From: Microvirga sp. TS319
GTDB taxonomy: Bacteria; Pseudomonadota; Alphaproteobacteria; Rhizobiales; Beijerinckiaceae
DNA: 64,000 nt
Assembly (NCBI RefSeq): GCF_041276405.1
Contig: NZ_JBGGGT010000002.1
Location: 3,201,001 to 3,265,000, forward strand
Direction of reading: 5' to 3'
The notes beneath the pieces were generated by a model, which worked only from the letters and a program-made list of their open reading frames with translations, did no database searches and had not been told where the DNA came from. The translations under genes were made by a program, and so were the position numbers. How positions within the stretch are numbered: position 1 is the first letter of the stretch; the number at the start of each line of letters is the position of its first letter. Shown here in pieces: positions 8,892 through 17,736 of the stretch.

Positions 8892-10804
8892 TCGTCGTCA
8901 CCCACCTGCTGGGAGCGGGCCACCTCACGCGCGCTGCGGCGCTCGCGCGCGCCTTTGCCGAGGCGGGCCATGCGACCACCCTGGTGTCCGGCGGCGGCCC
9001 CGTTGAACCGGCGGGCCTCGACGGAGTCACCTTCGTGCAGCTGCCGCCCGTCCGCATCCTCGGCACGGATTTCAGGACCCTGCTCGACGAGGAGGGCGCG
9101 CCTGTCCATAACTTCCGGCTGGCGGAGCGGCGCATCCAGCTTCTCGAAACCTTGCGGACGCTTCGCCCGGACATCCTCGTCACCGAACTCTTTCCCTTCG
9201 GCCGCCGCGTGCTGGCGGACGAGTTCATGACGCTCCTCAAGGATGCGCGGAGCCACTCCCCGCGCCCGCTCGTCCTCTCCTCGATCCGCGACATCCTCGC
9301 CTCGCCCTCGAAACCCGGCCGCATCGAGGAGACCCATGCGCGCATCCTCGAAGGCTACGACGCCGTGCTGGTCCATGGCGATCCCCGCATCGTGCCCCTG
9401 GACGCTACATGGCCCGTCGATGAGGGGATCCGCCCGCTCATTCGCTATACCGGCTATGTGGATGAGAATCCGGAGCCGCTCGACCGGTACGAAAGCCGGG
9501 GCATCCTCGTGTCCGGCGGATCGAGCGCAGCAAGCCTCCCGCTCTATCGCGCGGCGCTCGCGGCCGCGCAGGAGATCACCGAGGAACCCTGGCGCATCCT
9601 GGTCGGGCGCGGTGTCGGCGAGGCCGATTTCCTGGCGCTTCGCGCCCAGGCTCCGGCCCATGCGACGGTGGAGCGCGCGAGGCCCGACTTCCGCGCTCTT
9701 CTGGCCCGGGCGGAATTGTCGGTCAGCCAGGCCGGCTACAACACGGTCATCGACCTTCTGCGCAGCAAGGTCAAAGCGGTCCTCGTCCCCTTCGAGGCCG
9801 GGAACGAGACCGAGCAGCGCCTGCGGGCGGAACGGCTGAAGGCCCTTGGGCTCGCCGAGATCGTGCCGGAGGCGGAGCTCTCCTCCCGCCGCCTCGCCGA
9901 TGCCGTGCGGCAGGGCCTGTCGCGCCGCCTCCAGCCGGCCCCGCCCTTCGCCCTCGACGGCGCGCGCGAGAGCGTCGCCATTGCGGAAAGCCTGGTGCTC
10001 GCCCGCCCTGCCCTTCACCGCCGCATCGACTGGTCGCCCGTGGATGAGGCGCTCGACCGGGCGAGGGATCGCGGCTGCCCGATCCGGTTCTGGTGGCGCG
10101 ACGACGACGCGGTGGCCGAGACACCCGGGCTCGACCGCCTCCTCGCCCTGAGCGGCCGCGCCCAGGCGGGCCTCGCGCTTGCCGCCATTCCGGCCGGTCT
10201 GATGCCCTCCCTGGGCGAACGCCTCCGGAACGAGAGGCGCGTCTTCGCCCTCGTGCATGGCTGGTCCCACACCAACCATGCTCCCGCCGCGGAGAAGAAG
10301 GCGGAATTCGGCCGTCATCGCCCCCTCGACGCCATGGCGAGGGAAGCGGAGCAGGCCCTGCGCGCTGCCCGGGAGAAGCTCGGCCGCAAGGTCCTTCCGG
10401 TTTTCGTCCCGCCGTGGAACCGGATCTCGCCCGAGCTGGCGCGACATCTGCCCCGTTCGGGCTTCACGGCCCTTTCGTCCTTCGGCGACCGCAAGGCGGC
10501 TTCGCTGGCCGAAGGACTGATCCGGGTCAACACGCATGTCGATCCGATCGACTGGCACGGGACCCGGAGCCTGGCCGACCAGGACCGGATCCTGGCGGGG
10601 ATCGCCGCCGCCATCGAGCGGAGAGCCAGTGGCGAGGCTGACCGGAACGAGCCCATCGGATTCCTGACGCATCATCTGGTTCACGACGAGGCCATCTGGA
10701 CGTTCTGCGAGGCCCTGATCATGCATCTCGTCGTCCGGCAGATCCCTCTTCTGCGGCCCGACGAAGCGTTTTCGGCAACAAACAGGATCGCAGCCTTGGC
10801 CTGA
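8879..10804 (+). CDS. Glycosyltransferase (COG4671-like) fused to a polysaccharide deacetylase-like domain
   Basis: The start chosen is TTG 8879, because GGGAGGA ends 8 bases before it and the product then begins MRVLIVVTHLLGAGHLTRAA; a longer ATG start at 8849 is possible. Residues about 1-370 are a GT-B transferase like the first gene of the operon (GAGHLTRA; SVSQAGYNTVIDLLRS). Residues about 390-640 look like a NodB-type deacetylase: FWWRDDDA (catalytic and metal Asp), ALVHGWSHTNHAP (metal-binding His pair), VFVPPWNRIS, and FLTHHLVHD near the end. The domain order suggests coupled transfer and deacetylation of a sugar. It overlaps the previous gene by 13 bases. Confidence 0.85.
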   Translation: MRVLIVVTHLLGAGHLTRAAALARAFAEAGHATTLVSGGGPVEPAGLDGVTFVQLPPVRILGTDFRTLLDEEGAPVHNFRLAERRIQLLETLRTLRPDILVTELFPFGRRVLADEFMTLLKDARSHSPRPLVLSSIRDILASPSKPGRIEETHARILEGYDAVLVHGDPRIVPLDATWPVDEGIRPLIRYTGYVDENPEPLDRYESRGILVSGGSSAASLPLYRAALAAAQEITEEPWRILVGRGVGEADFLALRAQAPAHATVERARPDFRALLARAELSVSQAGYNTVIDLLRSKVKAVLVPFEAGNETEQRLRAERLKALGLAEIVPEAELSSRRLADAVRQGLSRRLQPAPPFALDGARESVAIAESLVLARPALHRRIDWSPVDEALDRARDRGCPIRFWWRDDDAVAETPGLDRLLALSGRAQAGLALAAIPAGLMPSLGERLRNERRVFALVHGWSHTNHAPAAEKKAEFGRHRPLDAMAREAEQALRAAREKLGRKVLPVFVPPWNRISPELARHLPRSGFTALSSFGDRKAASLAEGLIRVNTHVDPIDWHGTRSLADQDRILAGIAAAIERRASGEADRNEPIGFLTHHLVHDEAIWTFCEALIMHLVVRQIPLLRPDEAFSATNRIAALA

Positions 10805-10836
10805 TGCGTTATGATGATTGCCAACCGGAGGAGCTC

Positions 10837-12702
10837 ATGGATGCGCCGCTCCTGTCGATCCGTCAGCTGACGGTCGACTTTCATACCGATACCGGAGATT
10901 TCCGGGCGGTGGACGGCCTGTCCTTCGACATTCCGAAGGGCCGGACGGTGGCGCTCGTGGGTGAATCCGGCTCCGGCAAATCGGTGACGGCCCAATCCAT
11001 TCTCCAGATCCTGCCAAAGAAGGCGCATATTTCCGGCGGCTCGATCCTCTTCAACGACCCGACCTTGGAGGCGCCTGCGGATATCGCGTCCCTCGAACCC
11101 GAGAGCGACGCCATGCACCAGTTGCGCGGCGGGCGCATCGCCATGATCTTCCAGGAGCCGATGACGTCGCTCTCGCCGCTGCACACGATCGGCGATCAGA
11201 TCTCGGAAGCGCTCCTGATCCACGCCCGCGTGAGCAAGGCGAAGGCGCTGCAGCGCACGACGGAGGTGCTGGCCCGGGTCGGCTTTCCCGATCCGAAGCG
11301 GGCGCTTCGCACCTACCCCTTCGAATTGTCGGGCGGCCTTCGCCAGCGCGCCATGATCGCCATGGCGCTGATCACGCGCCCGTCCCTCCTGATCGCGGAC
11401 GAGCCCACCACCGCGCTCGATGTGACGACGCAGGCCCAGATCCTCGATCTCATCAAGGAGCTCCAGGCCGAAACGGGCATGTCGGTGCTGCTGATCACCC
11501 ACGATCTCGGCGTGGTGGCCAACATCGCCGACGAGGTCGTGGTCATGTATCGCGGCCGGGTCATGGAGGCGGGTTCGCGCGAGGATATCTTCCGCAATCC
11601 CCAGCACCCCTATCTCCAGGCGCTCATGCGCGCCGTCCCGCGCTTTGCCATGGCTGAGAACGAGCGCCTGACCCCCATCCGCGAGGTGAAAAGCTCCGCC
11701 CTGGCGCGAGTGCATGCTCCCGAGAGACCACAACCCGAAGGGCCGATCCTCAAGGCCGAGGGATTGACGAAGTGCTTCACGCTCCGGTCCGGCAGCTTCT
11801 TCGGCGAGCCGCGCACCATCCGCGCGGTGAACGGGGTCGATCTCGCATTGCCGGTCGGGCGGACGCTGGGGCTCGTCGGGGAATCCGGCTGCGGCAAGAC
11901 CACGGTGTCGAAGATGATCATGCGCGGGCTCGAGCCGGATTCCGGCCGGGTCCTGTTCGACGACGGCACCGGCCTGAAGGACGTTCACCGCCTCGAAGGC
12001 GAGGATCTGACAACCTATCGTCGCTCCGTGCAGTTCATCTTCCAGGATCCGTTCTCGTCCCTCAATCCGCGGATGACGGTCTACGAGCTTCTCACCGAAC
12101 CTCTCCGCATTCACGACATCGGCACCTCCGACGAGCGCTATCAGCGCGTGAAGCAGCTGCTCGACATGGTGGGTCTCGACCGGCGCTCGCTACGCCGCTA
12201 CCCGCATTCCTTCTCGGGCGGCCAGCGCCAGCGCCTCGGCATCGCTCGGGCGCTGGCGCTCGAACCGCGCGTGCTTTTGTGCGACGAGCCGGTCTCGGCC
12301 CTCGACGTCTCCGTGCAGGCCCAGGTTCTGAACCTGCTGAAGGATCTCCAGGCGGCGCTCGGGCTCTCCTATCTCTTCGTGTCGCACAATCTGGCCGTGG
12401 TGGATTACATCGCCGACACCATCGCGGTCATGTGCCGGGGCTACATCGTCGAGGAGGCGCCGAAATCCTCGCTTTTCCGCAACCCCGCTCATCCCTACAC
12501 GCAGGCGCTCCTTGCGGCCGTGCCGGATCCGGACCTCGATCGCCCGCTCGATTTCGCGAAGCTTCGGGCCGACGGCTTCTCGAATCCCGCGGAATGGCCC
12601 GAGCCGTTCCGCATCCCGGACGGCGAATTCGGCACGATGGAAGAGATCGAGCCCGGCCATCGGGTCCGCCTGGGACGCGCCCCGGCACTGGAGGTCGCGT
12701 GA
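10837..12702 (+). CDS. yejF: Dual-ATPase ABC transporter subunit, YejF-like
   Basis: The 621 residues contain two complete ABC ATPases in tandem. The first has Walker A GESGSGKS, signature LSGGLRQR and Walker [13 protein letters not shown]. The second has [16 protein letters not shown] and [11 protein letters not shown]. This DppD-DppF-like fusion is the layout of YejF, which energises peptide import. Start: GGAGGAG lies just before ATG 10837; an upstream ATG at 10804 overlaps the previous stop but lacks such a site. The substrate-binding protein and both permeases follow directly, so the importer is complete. Expected at the cytoplasmic face of the inner membrane. Confidence 0.93.
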   Translation: MDAPLLSIRQLTVDFHTDTGDFRAVDGLSFDIPKGRTVALVGESGSGKSVTAQSILQILPKKAHISGGSILFNDPTLEAPADIASLEPESDAMHQLRGGRIAMIFQEPMTSLSPLHTIGDQISEALLIHARVSKAKALQRTTEVLARVGFPDPKRALRTYPFELSGGLRQRAMIAMALITRPSLLIADEPTTALDVTTQAQILDLIKELQAETGMSVLLITHDLGVVANIADEVVVMYRGRVMEAGSREDIFRNPQHPYLQALMRAVPRFAMAENERLTPIREVKSSALARVHAPERPQPEGPILKAEGLTKCFTLRSGSFFGEPRTIRAVNGVDLALPVGRTLGLVGESGCGKTTVSKMIMRGLEPDSGRVLFDDGTGLKDVHRLEGEDLTTYRRSVQFIFQDPFSSLNPRMTVYELLTEPLRIHDIGTSDERYQRVKQLLDMVGLDRRSLRRYPHSFSGGQRQRLGIARALALEPRVLLCDEPVSALDVSVQAQVLNLLKDLQAALGLSYLFVSHNLAVVDYIADTIAVMCRGYIVEEAPKSSLFRNPAHPYTQALLAAVPDPDLDRPLDFAKLRADGFSNPAEWPEPFRIPDGEFGTMEEIEPGHRVRLGRAPALEVA

Positions 12703-14624
12703 TGATGACCCGGCTGCAAACGGCGCCCCTCGTCCTCTCTCTCGTCTTCTCTCTCGCCTCGGCCTGCACCTTCTCGATGCCCGCCGGGGCGCAGGAGCTG
12801 AAGGAGTCGACCTACTTCAAGAACCATGACAGGACGCTGCCGCCGGTTGCGGAGCGCCTTCCTTCGACGCCGCTCGTCGTCGATGCGACGGGCGAACCCG
12901 GCGGCGAAATCGTGACCCTCGTGCCGCGGGCCCGCGACATCCGCTACATCTCGACCTACGCCTATACCCGCCTCGTCGGCTACGACAGACATCTCGAGCT
13001 TCAGCCCGATCTGCTCGAGTCGTTCGATAATCAGGGCGACATGGTCTTCACCTTCACCCTGCGCGAGGGCCATCGCTGGTCCGACGGAACGCCCTTCACG
13101 ACGGAGGACTTCCGGTATTACTGGGAGGACGTCGCCCTCAACAAAGAGCTCTCGCCCGCCGGCCCTCCCGAATTCATGCTGGTGGACGGAAAGCCGCCGC
13201 GCGTCGAGGTGCTCGACGAACGCAGGATCCGCTACAGCTGGGACACGCCCAACCCGCGCTTCCTGCCGCAGCTCGCGGGGCCCATCGATCCCGGGATCTA
13301 TCGGGCGTCGAAATACCTCAAGCAGTTCCACGCGAAATACGCGGACCAGGCGTCCCTGGACGAGAAGGCCAGGCAGCAGAAGCTGAAATCCTGGGCCGCC
13401 CTTCACAACCGCATGGACGACATGAAGGAGCAGACCAACCCGGACCTGCCGACCCTCATGCCCTGGCGCGTGACGAACGCTGCGCCCGCCAACCGCTTCG
13501 TGTTCGAGCGCAATCCCTATTATCACCGCGTCGACAGGAAAGGGCATCAGCTTCCCTATCTCGACCGCATCCTCATGGACGTCTCCGCCGGCGGGCTCTT
13601 CGCCGCCAAGGCCAATGCGGGGGAAACGGATCTCCTGTTCCGCGGCCTTACCATGAGCGACATCCCGGTGCTCAAGGAGGGTGAGAAGGTGCAGGGCTAC
13701 AGAACGCTGCTCTGGCCCTATGCGCGCGGCACGGAGCTGGCGCTCTACCCCAACCTCAACGCGGTCGATCCGGTCTGGCGCCGGCTCAACCGCGACGTCC
13801 GTTTCCGCCGCGCCCTATCATTGGGCATCGACCGCAAGACCCTGAACAACGCCCTGCTCTTCGGGCTCGGAACGGAGGGCAACAATACGGTGGTGCCGGA
13901 AAGCCCGCTTTTCTCGCCCGAGCTGCGCACGCTGTACGCCGAATACGATCCCGCCGAGGCCTCGCGTCTCCTCGACGAGGTCGGCCTGACGCAGCGCGAC
14001 GGCGCGGGCTTCCGCCTGCTGCCGGACGGGCGCGAGCTTGAGATCATCGTCGAGACCGACGGCGAAAGCAGCCTCGTGGTGGACGGACTGACGCTGATCG
14101 GCGAATTCTGGCGCGAGATCGGCGTCAGGCTGTTCGTGAAACCGCAGGACCGCACGGTTCTGCGCAACCGCGCCTTTGCCGGATTGACCATCATGGTCGC
14201 GGCCCCCGGCCTCGACAATGCCTTGCCCACGGCGATCATGCCACCGACGGATTTCGCCCCCAAGCGCCAGGACAACTACGCCTGGCCCAAATGGGGCCAG
14301 TATATCGAGACCAAGGGCATGAACGGCGAGGCCATCGACGTGCCCGAGGCGAAGCGCCTCGCGGAACTCTACGAGGCCTGGATGGGGACGGCCGACAAAG
14401 CCGAGCAGACCCGGATCTGGGAAGAGATGCTCCACAATCACGCGGAGAACCAGTGGGTGATCGGCACGGTGTCCGGCGCCCTGCAGCCGATCGTGGTCAG
14501 AAACGGATTGCAGGGGCTTCCCGAAAGAGCGCTCTATAGCTGGGAACCCACGGCCATGATCGGCATCTACCGGGTCGACGAGATCTATTGGAACAAGGCA
14601 GCGGGCAAAGAGGCGCGCCGATGA
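12702..14624 (+). CDS. yejA: Extracellular solute-binding protein family 5 (YejA-like)
   Basis: The ATG at 12702 overlaps the yejF-like stop by one base and gives 640 residues. A signal peptide is clear (LVLSLVFSLASACTFSMPAG, cleavage near AGAQE). The mature protein shows the SBP_bac_5 pattern: a FTLREGHRWSDGTPFTTEDF stretch, VFERNPYYHRVD, and FRRALSLGIDRKTLNNALLF. In the YejABEF system this periplasmic protein binds oligopeptides or peptide-linked compounds (microcin C in E. coli). The actual ligand here is unknown; the glycosyltransferase neighbours make a glycosylated ligand worth considering. Confidence 0.9.
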   Translation: MMTRLQTAPLVLSLVFSLASACTFSMPAGAQELKESTYFKNHDRTLPPVAERLPSTPLVVDATGEPGGEIVTLVPRARDIRYISTYAYTRLVGYDRHLELQPDLLESFDNQGDMVFTFTLREGHRWSDGTPFTTEDFRYYWEDVALNKELSPAGPPEFMLVDGKPPRVEVLDERRIRYSWDTPNPRFLPQLAGPIDPGIYRASKYLKQFHAKYADQASLDEKARQQKLKSWAALHNRMDDMKEQTNPDLPTLMPWRVTNAAPANRFVFERNPYYHRVDRKGHQLPYLDRILMDVSAGGLFAAKANAGETDLLFRGLTMSDIPVLKEGEKVQGYRTLLWPYARGTELALYPNLNAVDPVWRRLNRDVRFRRALSLGIDRKTLNNALLFGLGTEGNNTVVPESPLFSPELRTLYAEYDPAEASRLLDEVGLTQRDGAGFRLLPDGRELEIIVETDGESSLVVDGLTLIGEFWREIGVRLFVKPQDRTVLRNRAFAGLTIMVAAPGLDNALPTAIMPPTDFAPKRQDNYAWPKWGQYIETKGMNGEAIDVPEAKRLAELYEAWMGTADKAEQTRIWEEMLHNHAENQWVIGTVSGALQPIVVRNGLQGLPERALYSWEPTAMIGIYRVDEIYWNKAAGKEARR

Positions 14625-15640
14625 TCCGTTTCCTGCTGCGCCGTCTCGTCACCATGGCGGTCACGCTCTTCATCATCTCGGCCCTCGTGTTCTTCATTAT
14701 CAAGCTGCCGCCGGGGGATTATCTCTCCAACCTGATTTTCGAGCTGCGCGCGCAGAACGACAACGCCTCCATCGCCAAGGCCGAGTTCCTGATCAAGCAA
14801 TACGCCCTCGACCGGCCGGCCTGGGAGCAGTACCTGATCTGGATCGGCGCGATGCCGGGGCCGGACGGGTTCTCGGGCCTGCTTCAGGGCGATTGGGGCT
14901 GGTCCTTCGAATATGACAGGCCCGTCGTGGAGGTGGTGGGCGACGCCCTGTGGCTGACGCTGCTCGTGAACCTCGCGGCGGTCATCTTCATCCACCTGGT
15001 CTCGATTCCCATCGCGATCTATTCCGCAACGCGGCAATATTCCGTGGGCGATTATCTGGCGACGTTCATCGGCTATATCGGACTTGCAACCCCGAGCTTC
15101 CTGCTCGCCCTCATCCTTCTCTACTATCTGAACCGCTGGCTCGGCATCTCCATCGGCGGTCTCTACGACGCGAAGTTCGCCGGCGAACCCTGGGACTGGC
15201 CCAAGATCCAGTCCCTTCTCGCGCATCTCGTCGTCCCTACCATCGTCATCGGGCTTGCGGGCACCGCCTCGATGATCCGGCGCATGCGCGCCAACCTGCT
15301 CGACGAGCTGGGAAAGCAGTATTACGTGACCGCGAAGGCCAAGGGCCTGGGACCCACCAAGGCCCTCCTGAAATATCCCTTCCGCATGTCGCTCAACCCC
15401 TTCATTGCGGATATCGGCAACCTGCTGCCGCATCTTGTGTCAGGATCCGTGCTGGTCTCGCTGGTGCTGAGCCTCCCGACCGTGGGACCCATTCTGCTGA
15501 GCGCGCTGAAGAACCAGGATCAGTTCCTCGCCGGCTTCATCCTCATGTTCGTCGCCGTGCTCACCGTCGTGGGCATGCTGATCTCCGATCTTCTGCTGGC
15601 CTGGATCGATCCCCGGATCCGCATGGGAGGCGGGCGATGA
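14621..15640 (+). CDS. yejB: ABC transporter permease, YejB-like
   Basis: The 339-residue permease starts at ATG 14621 inside an ATGA overlap with the binding-protein gene. It begins MIRFLLRRLVTMAVTLFIIS, the classical first transmembrane segment of DppB/YejB permeases. The cytoplasmic coupling region is in the segment RANLLDELGKQYYVTAKAKG (EAA-type loop), which contacts the ATPase. Several further hydrophobic segments follow (LVSIPIAIYSATRQ; LSGSVLVSLVLSLP-like region near residue 280). With the next gene it forms the heterodimeric membrane channel. Confidence 0.92.
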   Translation: MIRFLLRRLVTMAVTLFIISALVFFIIKLPPGDYLSNLIFELRAQNDNASIAKAEFLIKQYALDRPAWEQYLIWIGAMPGPDGFSGLLQGDWGWSFEYDRPVVEVVGDALWLTLLVNLAAVIFIHLVSIPIAIYSATRQYSVGDYLATFIGYIGLATPSFLLALILLYYLNRWLGISIGGLYDAKFAGEPWDWPKIQSLLAHLVVPTIVIGLAGTASMIRRMRANLLDELGKQYYVTAKAKGLGPTKALLKYPFRMSLNPFIADIGNLLPHLVSGSVLVSLVLSLPTVGPILLSALKNQDQFLAGFILMFVAVLTVVGMLISDLLLAWIDPRIRMGGGR

Positions 15641-16800
15641 ACACGCTCTCCACCCGCGCACGGCACTATGTGGATCCGACGCCCTTCGATCCGGGCGTCA
15701 CGGAACCCATCGGCACGGAAAGCGAGAGCTTCTATCGCGCATCGTCGTGGCAGCTCATGTGGTGGAAGTTCCGGCGCCACAAGGTGGCGGTCGCGGCGGC
15801 CTTCGTGCTGCTCGCCTTCTATCTGGTCGTTCCCTTCGTCGAGATCATCGCTCCCTACAACCAGACGAAACGCCACGGCGACTTCCTCTACGCGCCGCCG
15901 CAGCCGATCCACCTCATTCACGACGGCCGCTTCGTCGGCCCCTACGTGTACCCCTACAAATTCACCTTCGATCTGGAGACGTTCCGCAGGGTCTACACCG
16001 TCGACCGATCCCAGCCGCAGCCGATCCGCTTCTTCTGCCGGGGCGATTCTTACGAGTTCTGGGGCGTCTGGAACACGGATTTCCATCTCGTCTGCCCGCC
16101 CGAGAGCGGCACGATGTTCGTTCTCGGCACGGACCGGCTGGGGCGCGACCTCTTCTCGCGCATCGTCTACGGCTCGCGCATCTCGCTCACCATCGGCATC
16201 ATCGGCATCGCGGTCTCGTTTGCGCTGGGCCTCTTCTTCGGCGGGCTGGCCGGCTATCTCGGCGGCTGGGTGGATCACGTGATCCAGCGCATGATCGAGA
16301 TCCTGCGCTCCTTGCCGGAGCTGCCCCTCTGGCTTGCGCTGTCGGCGGCGCTTCCGCCGAACTGGAGCCCGATCCTCGTCTTCTTCGGCATCACGATCAT
16401 TCTCGGGCTCCTCGACTGGCCGGGCCTGGCGCGCGCCGTCCGGTCCAAGCTTCTGGCTCTGCGCGAGGAGGATTTCGTGAAGGCCGCTGAGCTGATGGGC
16501 GCCTCCAAGAAGCGCGTCATCGCGCGCCATCTCATCCCGAACTTCATGAGCCATCTGATCGCCTCGGCGACGCTCTCGATCCCCTCCATGATCCTCGGCG
16601 AGACCGCCCTCTCCTTCCTGGGCCTGGGCCTTCGCCCCCCGGTGACGAGCTGGGGCGTCCTGCTCAACGAGGCCCAGAACCTCGCCGCCGTGCAGCTTCA
16701 TCCGTGGCTGCTCTTTCCCATGGTCCCGGTCATCGTGGTGGTGCTCGCCTTCAACTTCATGGGCGACGGCCTGCGCGACGCGGCCGATCCGTATCATTGA
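15637..16800 (+). CDS. yejE: ABC transporter permease, YejE-like
   Basis: The start is ATG 15637, overlapping the yejB-like stop in an ATGA; the frame stays open far upstream but that part is not coding. The 387 residues have an N-terminal cytoplasmic tail, a first membrane helix (VAVAAAFVLLAFYLVV), a large periplasmic insert as in YejE (about residues 75-170), then LGTDRLGRDLFSRIVYGSRI, typical of DppC/YejE, and the EAA loop EDFVKAAELMGASKKRVIAR. Forms the importer channel with the YejB-like permease. Confidence 0.92.
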   Translation: MNTLSTRARHYVDPTPFDPGVTEPIGTESESFYRASSWQLMWWKFRRHKVAVAAAFVLLAFYLVVPFVEIIAPYNQTKRHGDFLYAPPQPIHLIHDGRFVGPYVYPYKFTFDLETFRRVYTVDRSQPQPIRFFCRGDSYEFWGVWNTDFHLVCPPESGTMFVLGTDRLGRDLFSRIVYGSRISLTIGIIGIAVSFALGLFFGGLAGYLGGWVDHVIQRMIEILRSLPELPLWLALSAALPPNWSPILVFFGITIILGLLDWPGLARAVRSKLLALREEDFVKAAELMGASKKRVIARHLIPNFMSHLIASATLSIPSMILGETALSFLGLGLRPPVTSWGVLLNEAQNLAAVQLHPWLLFPMVPVIVVVLAFNFMGDGLRDAADPYH

Positions 16801-16812
16801 TCGGACGATGAC

Positions 16813-17634
16813 GTGCTGGAGCATCTCAAAGACCGGCTCGCCGACTGGCTGGGGATCCCGCGCCTGAATCATGCGGTCTCGTTCCTGCTGATGCGGGACC
16901 TGAACGTGCTCTCGGCGGCTCCGAAAGGCGCGGAAGGCCATGCGGGGCTGCGAACCGCGTTCCTGCACCTCATCGACGTCCTGAATCCCGACACGGTCTG
17001 CGACATCGGCGCCCTCGACGGGGCGTTGTCCCTGGCCGTGCGCGACAAGGCTCCGGAATGCGAGATCATCGCCTTCGAGGCCGATCCCAAGACCCATGCG
17101 CATCACGCGCCGGCGCTCCGGGCGCGCGGCGTCGATTACCGCAACCTCGCCGTCTCCGGCACGGACGGGCGCGCCACGATCCACGCGCCGCGCGGCCGTC
17201 CCGAGGGGAAGTCCTCGCTGCTGCTGAGGAACGAAGAGACCACCTATGACGATTACGATGTCGAGATGCGGACCCTCGACAGCCTGTTCGGAGATCGCCC
17301 GAACCGGAGCTTCTTTCTCTGGATCGACGTCGAAGGCGCTGCCGAACTCGTCCTTGCAGGCGCGAGCCGCGTGCTGCACCGGACGCTCGCCGTCTTCGTC
17401 GAATGCGAGACCGTTCCCTTCTGGCGGGAAGGAGGGAGCGCGGGCCATGTGGCCGAGACGCTGATGAAGGCGGGTTTCGTGCCCGTGGCCCGGGATCGGG
17501 AATACGGCGATGACCAGTTCAACGCCCTGTTCGTGGCAGGCCGCGTGGCCCATCGGCTCGCGCCATCGCTGTTTCAGGCGGGTTCGCCGCTGAGGAGAAG
17601 TTTGGCTGCTCCGCCGGCCCAAGGCCGGGCATGA
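16813..17634 (+). CDS. FkbM family methyltransferase
   Basis: The 273-residue product starts at GTG 16813, 12 bases after the yejE stop. It has the FkbM pattern: VCDIGALDGALSLAVRDKAP (SAM-binding glycine loop), IIAFEADPKTHAHHAP (acidic residue for the ribose), and FFLWIDVEGAAELVLAGAS, the family's hallmark. FkbM enzymes usually O-methylate sugars or polyketides, so this fits modification of the glycan made by the four transferases upstream. The last about 20 residues (RRSLAAPPAQGRA) are low-complexity and may be a recent read-through extension. Last gene of the operon. Confidence 0.88.
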   Translation: MLEHLKDRLADWLGIPRLNHAVSFLLMRDLNVLSAAPKGAEGHAGLRTAFLHLIDVLNPDTVCDIGALDGALSLAVRDKAPECEIIAFEADPKTHAHHAPALRARGVDYRNLAVSGTDGRATIHAPRGRPEGKSSLLLRNEETTYDDYDVEMRTLDSLFGDRPNRSFFLWIDVEGAAELVLAGASRVLHRTLAVFVECETVPFWREGGSAGHVAETLMKAGFVPVARDREYGDDQFNALFVAGRVAHRLAPSLFQAGSPLRRSLAAPPAQGRA

Positions 17635-17690
17635 CGGAAACGGGGCCGGCTTGAGTTCTCACCATCGTCCGCCGCTTCCGTAACAGGAAT

Positions 17691-17716
17691 GAAAAAGGGC
17701 GCCTCGCGGCGCCCTT
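17691..17716 (-). terminator. Rho-independent terminator of the DEAD-box helicase gene
   Basis: A perfect 9-bp stem (AAGGGCGCC at 17695-17703, its complement at 17708-17716, 4-base loop) is followed on the minus strand by a run of five T. It lies just past the helicase stop codon at 17737. Confidence 0.85.
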
Positions 17717-17736
17717 CTCATCTCGTTCGATGCCTT

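Noticed and set aside
8588..10726. Long minus-strand frame of 712 codons in the glycosyltransferase operon
   Set aside because: It is the mirror of the GT-deacetylase gene: high GC keeps the opposite frame open, and its protein has no family likeness.
11772..12701. N-terminal extension of the YejA-like frame
   Set aside because: It overlaps yejF in another phase; the signal peptide begins at the ATG 12702.
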